Of a stretch of 64,000 bases of DNA, positions 1-13,378 are shown piece after piece. The number at the start of each line of letters is the position of its first letter. The stretch's first letter is position 1. The notes beneath the pieces were generated by a model. It was not told the DNA's origin. It made no database searches and was given only the letters and a program-made list of their open reading frames with translations. The translations under genes were made by a program, and so were the position numbers. The stretch is taken from contig CM067526.1 of assembly GCA_034509925.1 (NCBI GenBank), positions 4,405,501-4,469,500 of the forward strand, given 5' to 3'. The DNA is from Hirudinaria manillensis (taxonomy: Eukaryota > Annelida > Clitellata > Hirudinida > Hirudinidae).

Positions 1-1791
1 TGACGACGACGACGATGATTTTGTAACTAGGGCGCCAGGGAATGGTTTGTTTGTTCAAATTCTCAAGTCGTCTGAAAGATTAATTGGAAGTCCCATTAAT
101 TTAAGATCTCATCTTCTTGGAATAAATTAAGTAATCGGTGTTACGAACGCAATTGATATCGTTGTCGTTATTAATAAGTTGATAATAATAATAAGTTATT
201 AGTATATATAATAATATTAATTAATAATAATGTTGTTATTATTATTCGACGGTAGAGTATAAATAGCTCATCAAACTAATTAATATTAATGGGGTCCCAG
301 GCCCAGACAGAAAAAGGCTGATGACGAATTGGTGGCCATATTTCTAGGCGGTTGTTTTCTGATCTGGTGTTTGTGGGGTGGATGGATGGAAGGAAGGAAG
401 GAAGGAAGGAAGGAAGGAAGGAAGGAAGGAAGGAAGGAAGGACGAGTCGATGACTCAGATGATGATGAATCATTTGACAGGCTATGTGTTACGATAGGAC
501 GCAGGACAATTTATGGCCGATATTGGATTCTGTTCTTGATTGTGTAACGTTTTCTTTGCAATGCAAATATGAAGACAGGACTGTTCGGGGAAGTAGTTTC
601 AAAGTTTCGGTCGCGTGACTTCACGCCGTGAGGGGTGGTTGGGGTGGTTGGGGTAGGAGAGTGGTTGAGTGGATGGGGGGGCAGACGGAAAATTGAGTGG
701 GTGAGTGGGAGGTTGGCGATGCGGAGATAATCTGTTTATGTCCGTGAGATCCGAAGTTATTAATTTCTTATCTTTCTTCCTTTAAATCTTTCTCCTCCTC
801 CTCCTCCTCCTCTTCGTCGTCTTCGTCGTCTTCTTCATATCACTTAGTAGAATGAAAGTCATTCGTAATTGGATGTTCGTTGTGTAAATGGTGCGATTAT
901 TATTGTCGTTGTTGTTGTTGTTATAAATTAATAATGAAATTACAGAATAATTTTTAAATAAAAATAAATATTATTCAGAAATAGCACTAGATATTTGTTA
1001 ACATTACATAAGACCGTCGTCGTTATCATCTTCTCAAGAGTTTCCTAGCAAACCTTAGCAACAACAACAACAACAAGGCCTCACTGACGGCCAATTAGTC
1101 GGGTTTTCCTCAAATGTCCCTGGGACTTTTTGCAGCAAAACGTTAATAATAATAAAGTTAACGTATCGAATATTATGGTCGGATTTATGATTCGCAATAA
1201 ATTGACATTATTCTTGTGAACATTATTTTTACATTTATTTCCACCATTGTCCCAATAAAACGAGCCATTTTCCATAAATTGCTGTTTGCCAGGCCGGAAG
1301 TTTACTAATTAAGTGGAGCCGAGCAGGTCCGAAGACGATGACCATCATGTAGCGCTTAATAACAAACACGCCATGTTTATGGTTTTCAATTATATTTTAT
1401 TCCTTTCTCTTTGCACCAGCTTGAACTCCTCCTAATGTACAAAGAATATTTATTAATGAAATTTATTTTTAAATAGTTTTTTTTTTGTTTAATCACGTTA
1501 ACGAATAGTTTTTAAATTTAAAAATTCAAATTCCTTCTTTGGAGACGACATTTTTTTTCCTTAAAGAACCCGTTTGAAGTATCCTTTGGTTGGTGCGGGG
1601 GGAGAATCCATGGTGTTTTCGTGTTTTTTTGATGTTGATGTTTGCATCACAAACAATTCGTTTGTCTTCAAATTGAAACATTTAAAAGTACCGTTGAAAA
1701 TTTATGATATTAAGAATGATGATGATGATATGATATTAATATCGTTTTATTAATATTATTTTGGTAATAACATAATGTAAATATGTATTAT

Positions 1792-1822
<31 letters not shown>

Positions 1823-2290
1823 TACGATTGTTATTATTATTATTGTTAATTCATATCACCAGTGCTCCTATTAAGGTCTATTCATCTTCAATTCAATTAT
1901 CAACCAGATCCACTCTCATCATCATCGTAATCATGATTAATAATATCACATTCACATTTGCTCTATCGCATTATAAACATATAATCATATAATCATCGTC
2001 GTCGTCGTCATCATCCTCATCGCCATCATCATCACGTGGCCAGTTGTTAGCTTCACAAACATCATCACCATCGCCATTCCCATCATCAAGTTACTCATTC
2101 TCAATCATCGCTCAGACAAAAAAAAAATTACGATGCAGCTTGAAAAAGCATGAAATCTCCAAAAGTTTTTAAAAACTCACAACAACCGACGTCCAATAGG
2201 AATGGCCGGAGTACTTTAACTCCGCCCATCCTTTTACTCATGCATACCTAATGAACTACCCTAGATACGATACAATACGGCGGGCACGCT
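1..2290. other. Repeat-rich non-coding stretch
   Basis: No supportable gene. The DNA is AT-rich with short runs of GAC, ATT, TTG, TCC and GAT units. The open frames here are low-complexity translations of these repeats (poly-Leu, poly-Ser and similar). It may be the flank or a long 5' intron region of the plus-strand BH3 gene, but nothing in it shows that. Confidence 0.6.
385..441. repeat. (GGAA)n microsatellite
   Basis: About 14 uninterrupted copies of the tetranucleotide GGAA/AAGG. It is purine-only on the plus strand, and GGAA is also the ETS-factor core, so it could act as an ETS-responsive microsatellite. That is inference only. Confidence 0.9.
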
Positions 2291-2330
2291 CGCCTCTATA
2301 AATAGACATTGCCATTAGTACTCTTCGAGT
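2222..2330 (+). promoter_or_regulatory. Candidate TATA core promoter, plus strand
   Basis: A clean TATA element (CTATAAATAG, 2296-2305) sits in a locally GC-richer patch. A GC-box-like CCGCCC lies about 75 bp upstream, and a pyrimidine/A initiator-like stretch lies about 25-30 bp downstream. A TGACGTCA element follows at 2556. The next plus-strand coding exon recognised is at 7415, so it could drive that gene through a long first intron. This link is inference; an isolated TATA match in AT-rich DNA can be chance. Confidence 0.35.
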
Positions 2331-3419
2331 AAACACCTGTTGGACTCGTTGTTATTAGCAACGGATGAATACAACTGGTTTCGGAAATTAGTGCGACCGG
2401 AGTTAAATAAATAAATAAATAAATAAATATATTTTTGAACGTTTGCCTGAAAATAAATCGGCAACGATTTAATGAAATAATTAAGAGTCATTTCGAGAGA
2501 AATAATTTTTTTTTTAAATTTAAATTTTGATTCCAACGACGGAAATACATGCGTCTGACGTCAGATTGACTTCCTATCGAGTTTCTCGATGAAGAAAGCA
2601 GATGACTTTTACAGTCGAAATAATTTCATTGTCGATGTTTTATCTGAGGAGATACTACACCATCTTCATCGTCTTCATCGTCGTCGTCGTCGTCGTCGTT
2701 GTTGTGGTCGTTGTTATTGTTGTTGTCGCCATTACGACTGAGGGCTTCAAAGAACATCAATAACAAACAGGTACATCATTCATCGGCTGTCAATAGTCAA
2801 ACTCCTCGCGGACTTAAAAGAGGATCTTATCATCGTCGTCGTCATCATCGCCATCATCATCGTCATCATCTTCATCATCAACAGCAACAACAACAACAGA
2901 AGCAACAGCAGCAGATTGGTCACACAACTTGTCCAGGGTTGATTTCAGGGTCGAATTCGCAGCGAGTCTGTTTGAGGTTGAAAATCCTTTGTTTTTCAAG
3001 GAGTCTTGGAATTACACTCGTGAGTTGTGATTGGGGAGTTGTGGGGGGTTGAGTGACGATAATGAATGGATAGGTGCATGGATTGGTGCATGGATTGATG
3101 TATGGATAGATGGATGGATGGAAATATGGATGAAGAGATGAAGGGAGGTTTGGCTTATGACTAAGGATTTGTTGACGGAATGTGCGCTACTAAATATAGT
3201 TCGAGATTTAGTGATTGCGTCATCATCTCCGTTCTGCATCATTATCATAATCGTCACAAAATCATCATCAACATCCTCGAGACGACCTTGAATGAATCAA
3301 GTCCTTCAAATAAGAAAATTGTTTAATGCATACATTTACAAAGTTTTTGTTCCAACCAGAGAAACTTGATACATTAGTGATGCTGTGATACTATTCGTAC
3401 CTGGGTTTTCGTCATCATT

Positions 3420-3622
3420 GTCATCACCACCATCATCACCATCATCATCATCATCATCATCATCACCATCATCGTCAACAGTATCATCGTTATCACCAAC
3501 GTCGTAACGATAGTCATCATCGCCGTTATAAAGATGAGGTAAGCAAGATGCGTTGATTCAAGTGTGTCTCACGAACAATAGAGAGATCATTGCGAACAGC
3601 CAGTGATATCATTTTTAATAAT

Positions 3623-3663
<41 letters not shown>

Positions 3664-3840
3664 TAGTAATAATAATTATAATCATAATTATAATAATAAC
3701 AATAATAATAAAAATAACAATAATAATACGCAACACTCATCGAATGATGGTGACGACGACAACGACGATGATGATGGTGTTGATGACGACGACGATGCTT
3801 CGGTCGCTTCCAATGCAAAGCACATAACGTGGTTTTAATA
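3420..3840. repeat. (CAT)n and (AAT)n microsatellite cluster
   Basis: CAT/CAC triplets from about 3427 to 3470 are followed by (AAT)n with AAC interruptions from about 3612 to 3735, then GAC/GAT triplets. The frames read as poly-Asn, poly-Ile or poly-Tyr and are not credible proteins. Confidence 0.85.
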
Positions 3841-4367
3841 ACACAAGGGCTCTGAGTAGTTACACTTGTGACAACAATAACAACGATTGGGACAATTACA
3901 AATATTAACCAGAACCATATTAAAAACATAATTATAACGACTTATTATGGATTATAATTATAGTAATTATAGCGAGAAGTAATTACGGTCTTCGTCTTTG
4001 AGAGCACATTTTTTATGAATTCCTTTGAATAAAATGTTTTAAACTCTTTATTTGAGAAACTTATAGAAACTAATAGAATACTTTATATTATTACTTATTA
4101 TTATTATTATTATAAATTTTTAATTTTTAAAGGAATTTATTAACCATGATATTATTTTTATTTTTTAATATATCTTATAATAAATAATTTCAAATTAGTG
4201 AATTCATCTTCTATAATAATTTTAAGTTATTATTATAATATATCATTTATTTTTTATAATTTAAGAAACATTTTTTTATATGTTATTAGTATTTATATCA
4301 TTATTTGTTTAAAAAAATAATTTTTTGATATTTTTATTATCCTTATTGGCATAATAATAATTGTTGC

Positions 4368-4368
<1 letters not shown>

Positions 4369-4410
<42 letters not shown>
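4369..4410. repeat. (ATT)n microsatellite
   Basis: Uninterrupted ATT array. Related ATT/AAT arrays lie at about 6611-6640, 6750-6784, 7149-7185, 9410-9448 and 12640-12684. They make this triplet the dominant simple repeat of the left 13 kb. Confidence 0.9.
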
Positions 4411-6608
4411 TTTGTTGTTGGTAAGAGAGGTTGCATCATCTGTTGATGAAGCAGTGCAGCCAGGGCCCAATACCCTGGTGATTTCTTGTCGCTTGCTTGG
4501 ATTCAATTTCATTTTTTCTTCTTTTATTCCTCCTTCTTTGCTTCCTTCTTTCAATCCATCCGCACTCATTCCATCTGAGCTCAACAACTGGGTCGCATTG
4601 TGACTAACGTTAATAATATTTATAAGAGAGACTTTCACAAGGAGATGGGTGATTAATAATATTAATATATATAATAATATTAACAATAATAATAATAATA
4701 ATTTTAATAATATTAAACAACAATAATAATAGTCTTGCCAATTAATAATATTAATATATATAATGTAATAATTTAACAATAATTATATCAATAATTTTAA
4801 TAATAATAATAATAAATAATAATAATAGCATTGCCAATCGTGTCACTGAGTACTCCAACAAGAAGGTCTTTGTGAACATCGATTAATCCGACGTAAACAA
4901 TTTGTGGTGAATAGAAATTAAAAACCATTTAAATGTACCTTTTGTCGAATTTTAGGAAATAAATAATATTTGTAGTTCAGGAAACGAACAAATATTTGAG
5001 TTAAAAGAGACGGAGGGATATTGTAATCATTATCATTATTAATCATTCATTCTTTCCACATTCCTTCATTCGTTTATTCATTCATTCCTTCATCCCTTCT
5101 TGGGATTGCTCACGTTTTGACATATAATTTAAGAATAATTGTACCGTGGCTAATAATTATATTTTGAAACATTATTTACAAATGATAATATTTTGACACA
5201 GCCCCTCGTAGAAAGAGTGCTACGAAATCGAGATCCTTTCAACAGGTCGAGTAACAAAACTTCATTCGACCACTCATCCCCTCAATCCTCATGACGTCAG
5301 AAGATTCACCTTGCCATCGTCGTCGTCGTCATCACCTCCCGACGGGCAATCCAGACGTTTTCTGTCCGAGCCCCTATCACCAGCCGACCAATCAACAGTC
5401 TCCTTTCCATATCCACGCCGACCAAATCCGTCACCATGGTGACCAATCGAAAGATGAAACTGATTCGTGAGTGATTCCAATGTCATTTATTTGTAAAGTG
5501 ATGATGTTGAGGACGATGACGACGACGATGATGATGATGATGACGAGGAGGACGAGGACAATGATGACGATGATGGTTAAATAGGTGGTCGTTTGCGTTA
5601 AATGATGATCTGGAGTTACGTAATTATATGTTTACAAGATAATAATAAAAGAAACTATAATAATAAAAATAATTCCTAATGATTCAGTTTCTTAATGATA
5701 TCAACATCATCATCATCATCATCAGAGTTTGCCAACCAACAATGGAATAATAACAAGCACAATCTTCACTGAACGGCTGACGTGGCATGACGTCACAAAG
5801 TAATGCATGAATATTCAACACATCGACATAAACATCACAGCACGATAACAACAACCGGTTGAACTGGAATCATAAAATCAAGTGGAGCGTGTCCGATACG
5901 TGCAGTTATGATAGCGATAACGAAGTCCTCGTCGTCATCGTCATCGTCGTCATCGTCGTCATCGACGTTAACGTCGATTCATATTTCGCAGGTGACTTCA
6001 GAGATAATAATGAATAACTTGACAGACCTTTCAGTTTGTCAGGTTTTCACGAACAATCGAATCACGACACCTGGATTTGAACCTCGTCTTGTAAAAACAA
6101 ATGGCCCTGATTAATTATTCAAAATGAATATTTAATTGGCATCATGAATAATTAATAGATTAACGTAAATCAGATGGAAGCGCAACTTGAAATCTAAACG
6201 TTAAAATGCAAAAATTAAAATATAACACCACGTGGTTTGAGGTTTCCAGATGACGTCATAATTATTTAATAAATAAATAAATTAATTAATGGTTTTGGAA
6301 AGTTAATATTAATGAAGTTAATGATATTCATTGAATTATAATATCTTTATTATTATTATTATTATTATCAAAATGAATCTCTTCAAGAGCTGAAGGCGTC
6401 ACAATATGTCTCTATTATTAGACAAGCGCACTTAGATAATAACTTTAAGACCCATTCATAATCTCGATGGCGATGATGATGATGACTACGTCTATCAATT
6501 AACTTCGTAACAGTTATTATAATTATAATTATAGAGTTTTTATAATTTAAGAGTTTTTATTGTATTAACAGTTATTATAATAATAATATTATTATTGCCA
6601 CCTATTTG

Positions 6609-6642
<34 letters not shown>

Positions 6643-6747
6643 TGATGATGATGATATCGTATCATCATATATTTTTTTTATAATTTACCTTCTTCTATAT
6701 TAATAACTGATTATCAGATAGTCTTCATGCCATCTTTTATTCTTATC

Positions 6748-6784
<37 letters not shown>

Positions 6785-7146
6785 TTATTTAATGACGCAT
6801 TTGAAAATAATTTCTGGAACGTTGCAAAAGGTAAGCAAAAGAAGAATAAGTTTCAAGTGAAGTCCCCAACTTGTGAAATACCCTGGTTGTGATTGTAATA
6901 GTGGTTTTAACGTTAGAAGTCACTAACTAGGATCTTTGGAGGTTACAGCAACATGGCAGGACATTCATCGGTTCTTATAATTGTCGGTCTATTTTCATAG
7001 AATTACAGACTGTTTCTTAAGAAAATGTAACATTACAGCCAATACAACTGATTACAATTGATGTAATTATTATGTAATCATTAAAAATTGTCATTAAATA
7101 TTTATTATTTCTATCATCATTTATTGTGTTGTTAAGGCTACTTGTT

Positions 7147-7179
<33 letters not shown>

Positions 7180-7414
7180 TATTAATAATAATAATTACTA
7201 ACGAAGCTATTATTGAGCCGAACAAACCTCGCTGTCGTCATCGTTGTTCACGTTGAAACCTGTGCCACTGCGATTACACTTCCTTGTTATTTGATAATTT
7301 ACTGCTTGATTCGAATACATGTTGTACGTTGTTTTAAATAATTATAAATTATGTTTTATTTTTTTTTAAATTAATCCATTATCAACAAATTAATTTCAAT
7401 TTATGATTTTCCAG

Positions 7415-8742
7415 GCGATTGTTGAAGCAAATAGGTCAACAGTTGGCTGGCATCGGTGATGAAGTGAATTCCAGATACTCAAACAACAACATCAACAACA
7501 ACAACAATGGTGTCAACAACTCTTCAGACGACCCTCATTTTTCCATCAGATTCAGTCTCACTCTCCATCTCCTACCTTACTTCAGGTGGAAATTTTAAAC
7601 TTTAATTTCAAATTATTTTCTTCTAAATTCTTATTTAACAATTTATTGGTTCAAATATTTAATAAATACGATTGATTAATAAAACTGATTTATCGGTTTT
7701 ATTCTTTTTCATCAATAATTTAATTAAAATTTAGAAATCCAATTTCACACGAATTTGATTCCATATTCTGAAAAATTAAAAAAAGTTTTGGATTATCATA
7801 AATAATAATAAAATATATTAATTATAAAATATAAATATTTATATTGTTAATTAATAATTATTGATTTTAAACAATAATATATTCTTAATTTATCATTCGA
7901 CTGACTCAACTAATTCCAAAGACAACATCAATTATATAAAATAATTTTCATGATTTTAGTGACATAAATTAATTAATAAAAAAAATTATTTTAAAAACAG
8001 AAATTATTTCGATGATTATTATTATTATTATTAAACAATAATTAATAAAATAAAGGCGATGACTGCCACGCACGGACGGGGAATGATTTGCAGATGGAAA
8101 TTGTAAACAATCGGAAAACGTGTGAGCGATAAACAAGAAGCGGAACTGAATTATTGCCTCATAACGTCTGCGTTTTGCCTTCTTTAAGACTCCACAAATC
8201 CCGCCAAAACGACAACATTTTCTACTCTTACCGTGTTACTGTAGTTTGTTTATTTACGAACCTCGGTGACGTCATCCGCAGTAATTAATTATAAACAGCC
8301 GTTACTAATTATAAAGGCCGCGTTAGTGTTAATTATAAACAACGATGCCTCATTAATTATTCAAACTGTTATCGTTAGGAAACTTAGCTCTGGATTTGGA
8401 GAGAATTCTGTTCATAGTATTATGTTATATTTATAATATATTTGCCTCATTCATTATTATAAATATATTATGTATTATTTAATAAAGACTTATATCATGC
8501 TAGAGATATATCTGGAAGTATTTTGATGGTTCACGATGACGAAGACGATGGTGATGATGGTGATGATGATGGTAATTCTTTCATTTTTCCCAACAGTGTG
8601 GCATTGGAAATGATCACAAGAAGACGACCTCCCAACAACAACAACAACATTATCAACAACACCAGCAGCAGCAACAACAACAACAACATCACCAACGACA
8701 CCAACGGCAATAGTGACGTCACCGGCGGAAGTTTGCATCGGT
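7415..8742 (+). CDS. BAK-like BH3-motif protein, 3' exons (partial model)
   Basis: Two plus-strand exons join in phase: 7415-7585 (acceptor TTTTCCAG, donor AG|GTGGAA, ends phase 2) and 8597-8742 (acceptor CCCAACAG, stop TGA 8740-8742). The first begins with a helix whose residues IGQQLAGIGDEVNSRY fit the BH3 of BAK (human VGRQLAIIGDDINRRY), including the core L-x-x-x-G-D-E. It then runs into a short poly-Asn tract made of AAC triplets and a hydrophobic patch. The second exon is Asn/Ser-rich and ends the frame. BH1 (NWGR) and BH2 were not found between 7.6 and 9.2 kb, so it may be BH3-only, truncated, or have exons I missed. The 5' exon entering in phase 2 was not identified. BH3 resemblance is seen directly; the apoptotic role is inferred. 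Confidence 0.5.
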
Positions 8743-9408
8743 GACGTCGAAAGCGTTTAGTTAATGCATGACTTAATGACCACTGCATGAATTCACAGCT
8801 GTTGAATTATTCATCATCAATTCACTGATTGTTTGTTGTTTGTGCTTTTGTGATAAGTTTTCACACACGATTATTAACTGTTCATTTTAGTCGCAGTTTT
8901 TTGTTTTGTTTTTTTTTGTTTTGTTTGCCAGTTGGACTGTTGAAGGTATTCTTCAGGTATTCATAATTTATTATGATCTATTTAAGTTGTATTCATAATT
9001 TCCTATTTCAATTTTTTCCTGTAATTGTATCGAAACGATGGGACCACGTGATTGTTGAGGAGCATTTGATTGGCTCAACAGAAGAACGTCGTCTCGTCAG
9101 GGAAGTCAAAAACGTCTAATGACTGGGCCTTAGAGCGGGCCATAGTTTTTTATTTATAATATATTTATTTTTAATATTTCCAATTATTTGTAATAAAGTT
9201 ATTATAGATTAAATTCAAAACAAACAGACTGCAAATTAAATGTATCGAGTAATGCCACATGACAACCGAACATACACACATGTAAGTGAAAAATAATTAC
9301 TTGCCAAAACATCCTTACAATTAAATCAATCGACTCTTGGGTCCGACAGATCAGGGCTGAAAATACTTTCAAATTCCTATTATTATGAGTCATTAACTCT
9401 TCATGAAC

Positions 9409-9447
<39 letters not shown>

Positions 9448-11000
9448 GGATTTGAATCTGCAGCCGGGGACGCGTTTTGTTCAAGCCGGGATCACCAAAG
9501 CTGCAGTAAGGGATGTGGGCGTAAGAAATACCACTTAATTTGCATAAAATCTGCAGCTCGCGACACGTACCTAAAGCAAGGATCATATTACTGAATCTAG
9601 GAACCTCAGGGTGGAGTTAATTTAAATAATAGGCGTTACAAATAATAGGCGGGCGTTCCAAATTTGTTTTTTTTTTTAAATTAATTTGATTTTTTAATCG
9701 GACATCGGACATATTCAAAATATTAAAATAAATTCCCAAAATCCATTTCAGCACAAACAAAACTTTGAATTATATAATTATTTACATAAATCCACAATTT
9801 GATGTCATTTTCGATACAAATTTCGAAAACTTTTAAATATGGTTATATGAGTAAATATTCATTTTATAATTTAACATCTAGATTATTAAAACAGAATTTA
9901 GCCTAAATTTTACATTTCAAATTACAATAGAGGGGGATTTTTGGTTCATTAAGTTTTCTCTCATTGTTACTAGGCTGACGACTTAAAAGACATAACCATT
10001 GTATTTGGAAATTTAGAAAATATAGTCATGTGGATTTGTGAATCAGAATATCAATAGCTGCAATATAGGCTTGAATTAAACATTCAAATATGGAAAGATC
10101 ATCTGTGATGACCTCAGTGATGCAGATGATTCACATAGATTTCAATTGGTTGTAAGTGAAACAAAGTAAGGCAGAGTTGGCATAGATAAAGTTTTTGAAT
10201 ATTATATGTAAAGATGCAAGCCTTTTGCCAAGTTAACATTTGTTGATTGAAGTTTACATCATGAGGTTGAGAGCCAATCACAGCCAAGCAGCCCACTAAA
10301 TTAGTGTTAGATTCAACTAAGATGGAATTCAGTAAATGTTTTGCTAAGTGAGAATCTGTAATCTCATTGGGATTAAAACAAAGGTTGTAGTACTACTGTT
10401 ATTAGTAGCAAGAAATTCTGGTTGATAATTTAGTTTAGATATTCAAATCACAGCAGAATTTGAATTGTTTTTTGTACAATGAGAAATATCAGTTATCCAT
10501 TTTGAAGTGTTTGAGTTCATGAATGAAGCAGGCTCAATGATGGCCATTGTTTAAAAATATTTTCAAGTATTTTAAGTATTTTAGCTCCAAGATTTTAAAA
10601 TGATAATAACTTTGGGGGAATATAAGATATTTTAACATATGTAAATGATTTAATTGCTATTTAGAAATTAACTGATTAATCCAGGAGAAAATATTCAATG
10701 AGTAATTGCACAAGTAGTAAGGGTTTTACATGAAAACCACAATTAATGCCCGAATCTTTCGCATCTTTCTAACTGGCCGAGTGCCCGAAATAAACAATTA
10801 TCCGCCATTGTTCTTGCGGGCATTCAAACTCAAATTTGAGTCAAATAGCAGGTTTTAAAAGTCCCAGAACACTCCCTAATCAAGCAACTGTATTTTTATA
10901 AACTGTTACATTTGAAAAGCTACCCATTACGGCCTAATTTCAATGATTTCACCTACTAAAATTTGCGAAATAGGAGTTGTAACAAAAACCAGCAATTGAT
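8743..11000. other. Non-coding stretch
   Basis: AT-rich DNA without a supportable exon. It holds an AATAAA near 9191 that could end the BH3 transcript, an (ATT)n tract at about 9410-9448 and a GC-richer patch at 9450-9600. The patch has no coding signal on either strand that I could splice. Confidence 0.5.
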
Positions 11001-11004
11001 ATCT

Positions 11005-12600
11005 TAAAATAAAGGTTTAATTATTTGTAATATTTTCCAAAATCGGCGTGGTTTGAAATGCATTAATAACGGAGTTATCAAACAAACTTTAAATTACAGC
11101 AACAACAACTTTGAAATTCATTTATGTCATAGATTTCGGCCTAACTAAGCTTTTGATACATTTCCAGTAAATGTAGCAGGCATTAAGTAAGAGTTTTTGA
11201 AGAAAAAGACAAAAATAATATCGAGTTATTTGAATTTCAATGAAGGGACGCGATCCATTTTAATTCTCAAATTAATATATTGAGACGGTTTTCTGGGCCC
11301 ATTTTCAGATATGTTGTGTATTAATCATATATCTCTTCAATATCAAACTTTCGGCTCCCAATTTGTTGTGGTTTTAGAGTAAGTTGGAAATAACAAATCA
11401 CCGCAACTTTTGAGAATCGAGTTCGGCGATCAAGTCCAGTGACTCGGATTTGCGCCCTATAGGCTCTTTTTCTCAATTACGAAAATTAGAAAAAATTAAA
11501 TTTAAAATAATTTAGGCAATAGGTTAATAATAAGAAATATGAATGATAAAGCCGAAGTTTGAACTTCTAAAGTGAATAGCTTTCTTATAATCTCGAAAAT
11601 ATAAAATGGACGCGAAACTCTAAAAATTCTAAAACCTAAAGTTTGATAAAACATGTGATAAACTATCTTCAAAAAGTTCACTTTGCTATCAATAGTGAAC
11701 TTTTGTGGTAAAAATGAGCAATTTTGCAAACGTTCTTTATAGACGACCCCTGGCATGTTTTGAAAACAATTCGTCGGGGACCGGCCTGATAAATTTAAAA
11801 TATTAAGTTTATTCAAAACTAATATTATATAACTCAAAATAAAGATTTAATTGTCAGTAATGTTTTTCTAAAATTGATTTTACTTGAAATTTATTATTAA
11901 CGAAATTAGGAAACATAAACCTTTATTTTCATTCTCATAATTTTTAAATGTAGGTATGTCATGCATCTTAGTGCAAATAAGCTTTTGAAATACTTTTCAA
12001 AGTACTTAACAAACATTAAATGGGAGTTTTTGGCCGAAAAGACTAAAATAATAGCGAGTTTTCTGAATTAAATTAAGCGACGCAGTTCATTTAAGGCCGA
12101 AAATTAATATTTCTTGTTAGAGTTTAGAGTTCATTTTTACACATGTTGAAGCCTAGACATGTATCTTTTCATTAACGTTTTTTTCGGTTTTAAATTTGAT
12201 GTAGTTTCGACGTAAATTTGAAATAGCTCACCGAACTCCATTTTTGCGAATCGAGTCCGGCCAACAAGTCGAGTTACATTCAAATATAACCCATAGGCTC
12301 TTTTTTCTCAATTTTGAAAATCAAAAAATAATTAAATTTAAAACTAAATAATAGATTAATAATAAGCATTACGAGTGGGAAACTCGGAGATGGATCCAGT
12401 AAAGTGAATAGGTTTCCTTATAATCCCGAAAATGTATATATGGCGCGAAAGTTGAGAAAACAAATCGCGAGAGATCATTTAAATTTCAAAATTACTAAGT
12501 CATATATTTTATGTTTAAAATAGGTAACTTTTTGTGAAGCATCTTATTATCTAAAAATTATTTCTTAATAATTCGTCGCTTTGCCGGACTGAGCGCATGT
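11005..12600. repeat. Two diverged tandem copies of an ~830-bp unit
   Basis: Unit 1 (about 11005-11830) and unit 2 (about 11836-12600) are direct copies offset by 830-834 bp. Matching landmarks include AAAATAAAG (11006 and 11836), AGGCTCTTTTTCTC-type stretches (11461 and 12295), a shared AAAGTGAATAG block followed by CTTATAAT, and ATTCGTCG (about 11769 and 12571, offset 802). Identity is modest and indels are common, so the duplication is old. The longest open frame in it (about 110 codons, minus) is not conserved between units. It could be a satellite remnant or a degenerate transposon. Confidence 0.7.
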
Positions 12601-12639
12601 AGAATGTCACCGGGTTTAACATGCGTTATTTGATTCAAG

Positions 12640-12685
<46 letters not shown>

Positions 12686-13378
12686 GAACAATGTGACAAT
12701 GACTCTTATTAAATATGTCACTCATTATATATGACGTGGAACTAATGGCCTCGCCAAGAAACATTAACAACAACCGGCAATTAAAAGTCAAAAACAAATT
12801 ATTTCAAGTGATTACACGATATTTGCATACATGAATAATTAATGTTAATGTATGAATATATTAATATATTAATACATTGAATATGCTAAATACATGAACA
12901 TCGTAAGTGGACTGAAGTCAAGATGGACATATTTTTATGTGGATTATAAAATAAATATAATATAATATAATATAATATTCTATTTTATTTTATAAGACTT
13001 TTAAGTGGCTAATTAATATGCAAGTTATAAGACGATAACCAATGAGCGGTTAAGTAGAAGCCATTAAATTAGCCAATAAAAGACTGATTGAACGATTAGT
13101 TTGAATAATTAAAGTCACCAATTATCATAAATTATCATAAAATAATGGATAAATAGGAATACAGTCAACATCATGAGTGAACGGCCAGAGGCCATCTGTC
13201 GAAGGATATCGAAATTACTCAAAGCAATCCCTACGATACTAATGCAAATTATTGGACATGAAGATAATGTTGATGAGGGTGACGATGCAATGATGATTAT
13301 GATGATGATGACTTTAGATATGGATGCCGAAATCAGTGATGATGATGATGCTGATGATGGTGGTGATGGTGATGATGA

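Noticed and set aside
329..547. 72-codon frame rich in Glu-Gly-Arg-Lys
   Set aside because: It is a translation of the (GGAA)n microsatellite and has no splice or coding signals outside it.
2699..3052. 117-codon frame with poly-His and poly-Gln
   Set aside because: It is driven by CAT and CAA triplet repeats. Several splice-like sites exist, but no conserved segment could be recognised.
3590..3838. Poly-Asn/poly-Asp open frames on both strands
   Set aside because: These are pure AAT/GAC repeat translations, open in several frames at once.
6061..6090. tRNA T-arm-like GGATTTGAACC
   Set aside because: No acceptor stem, D-arm or anticodon arm could be built around it, and similar strings elsewhere (about 23388) also lack tRNA structure.
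11502..11837. 111-codon minus frame in the duplicated unit
   Set aside because: It is not preserved in the second copy of the tandem unit and has AT-driven composition.
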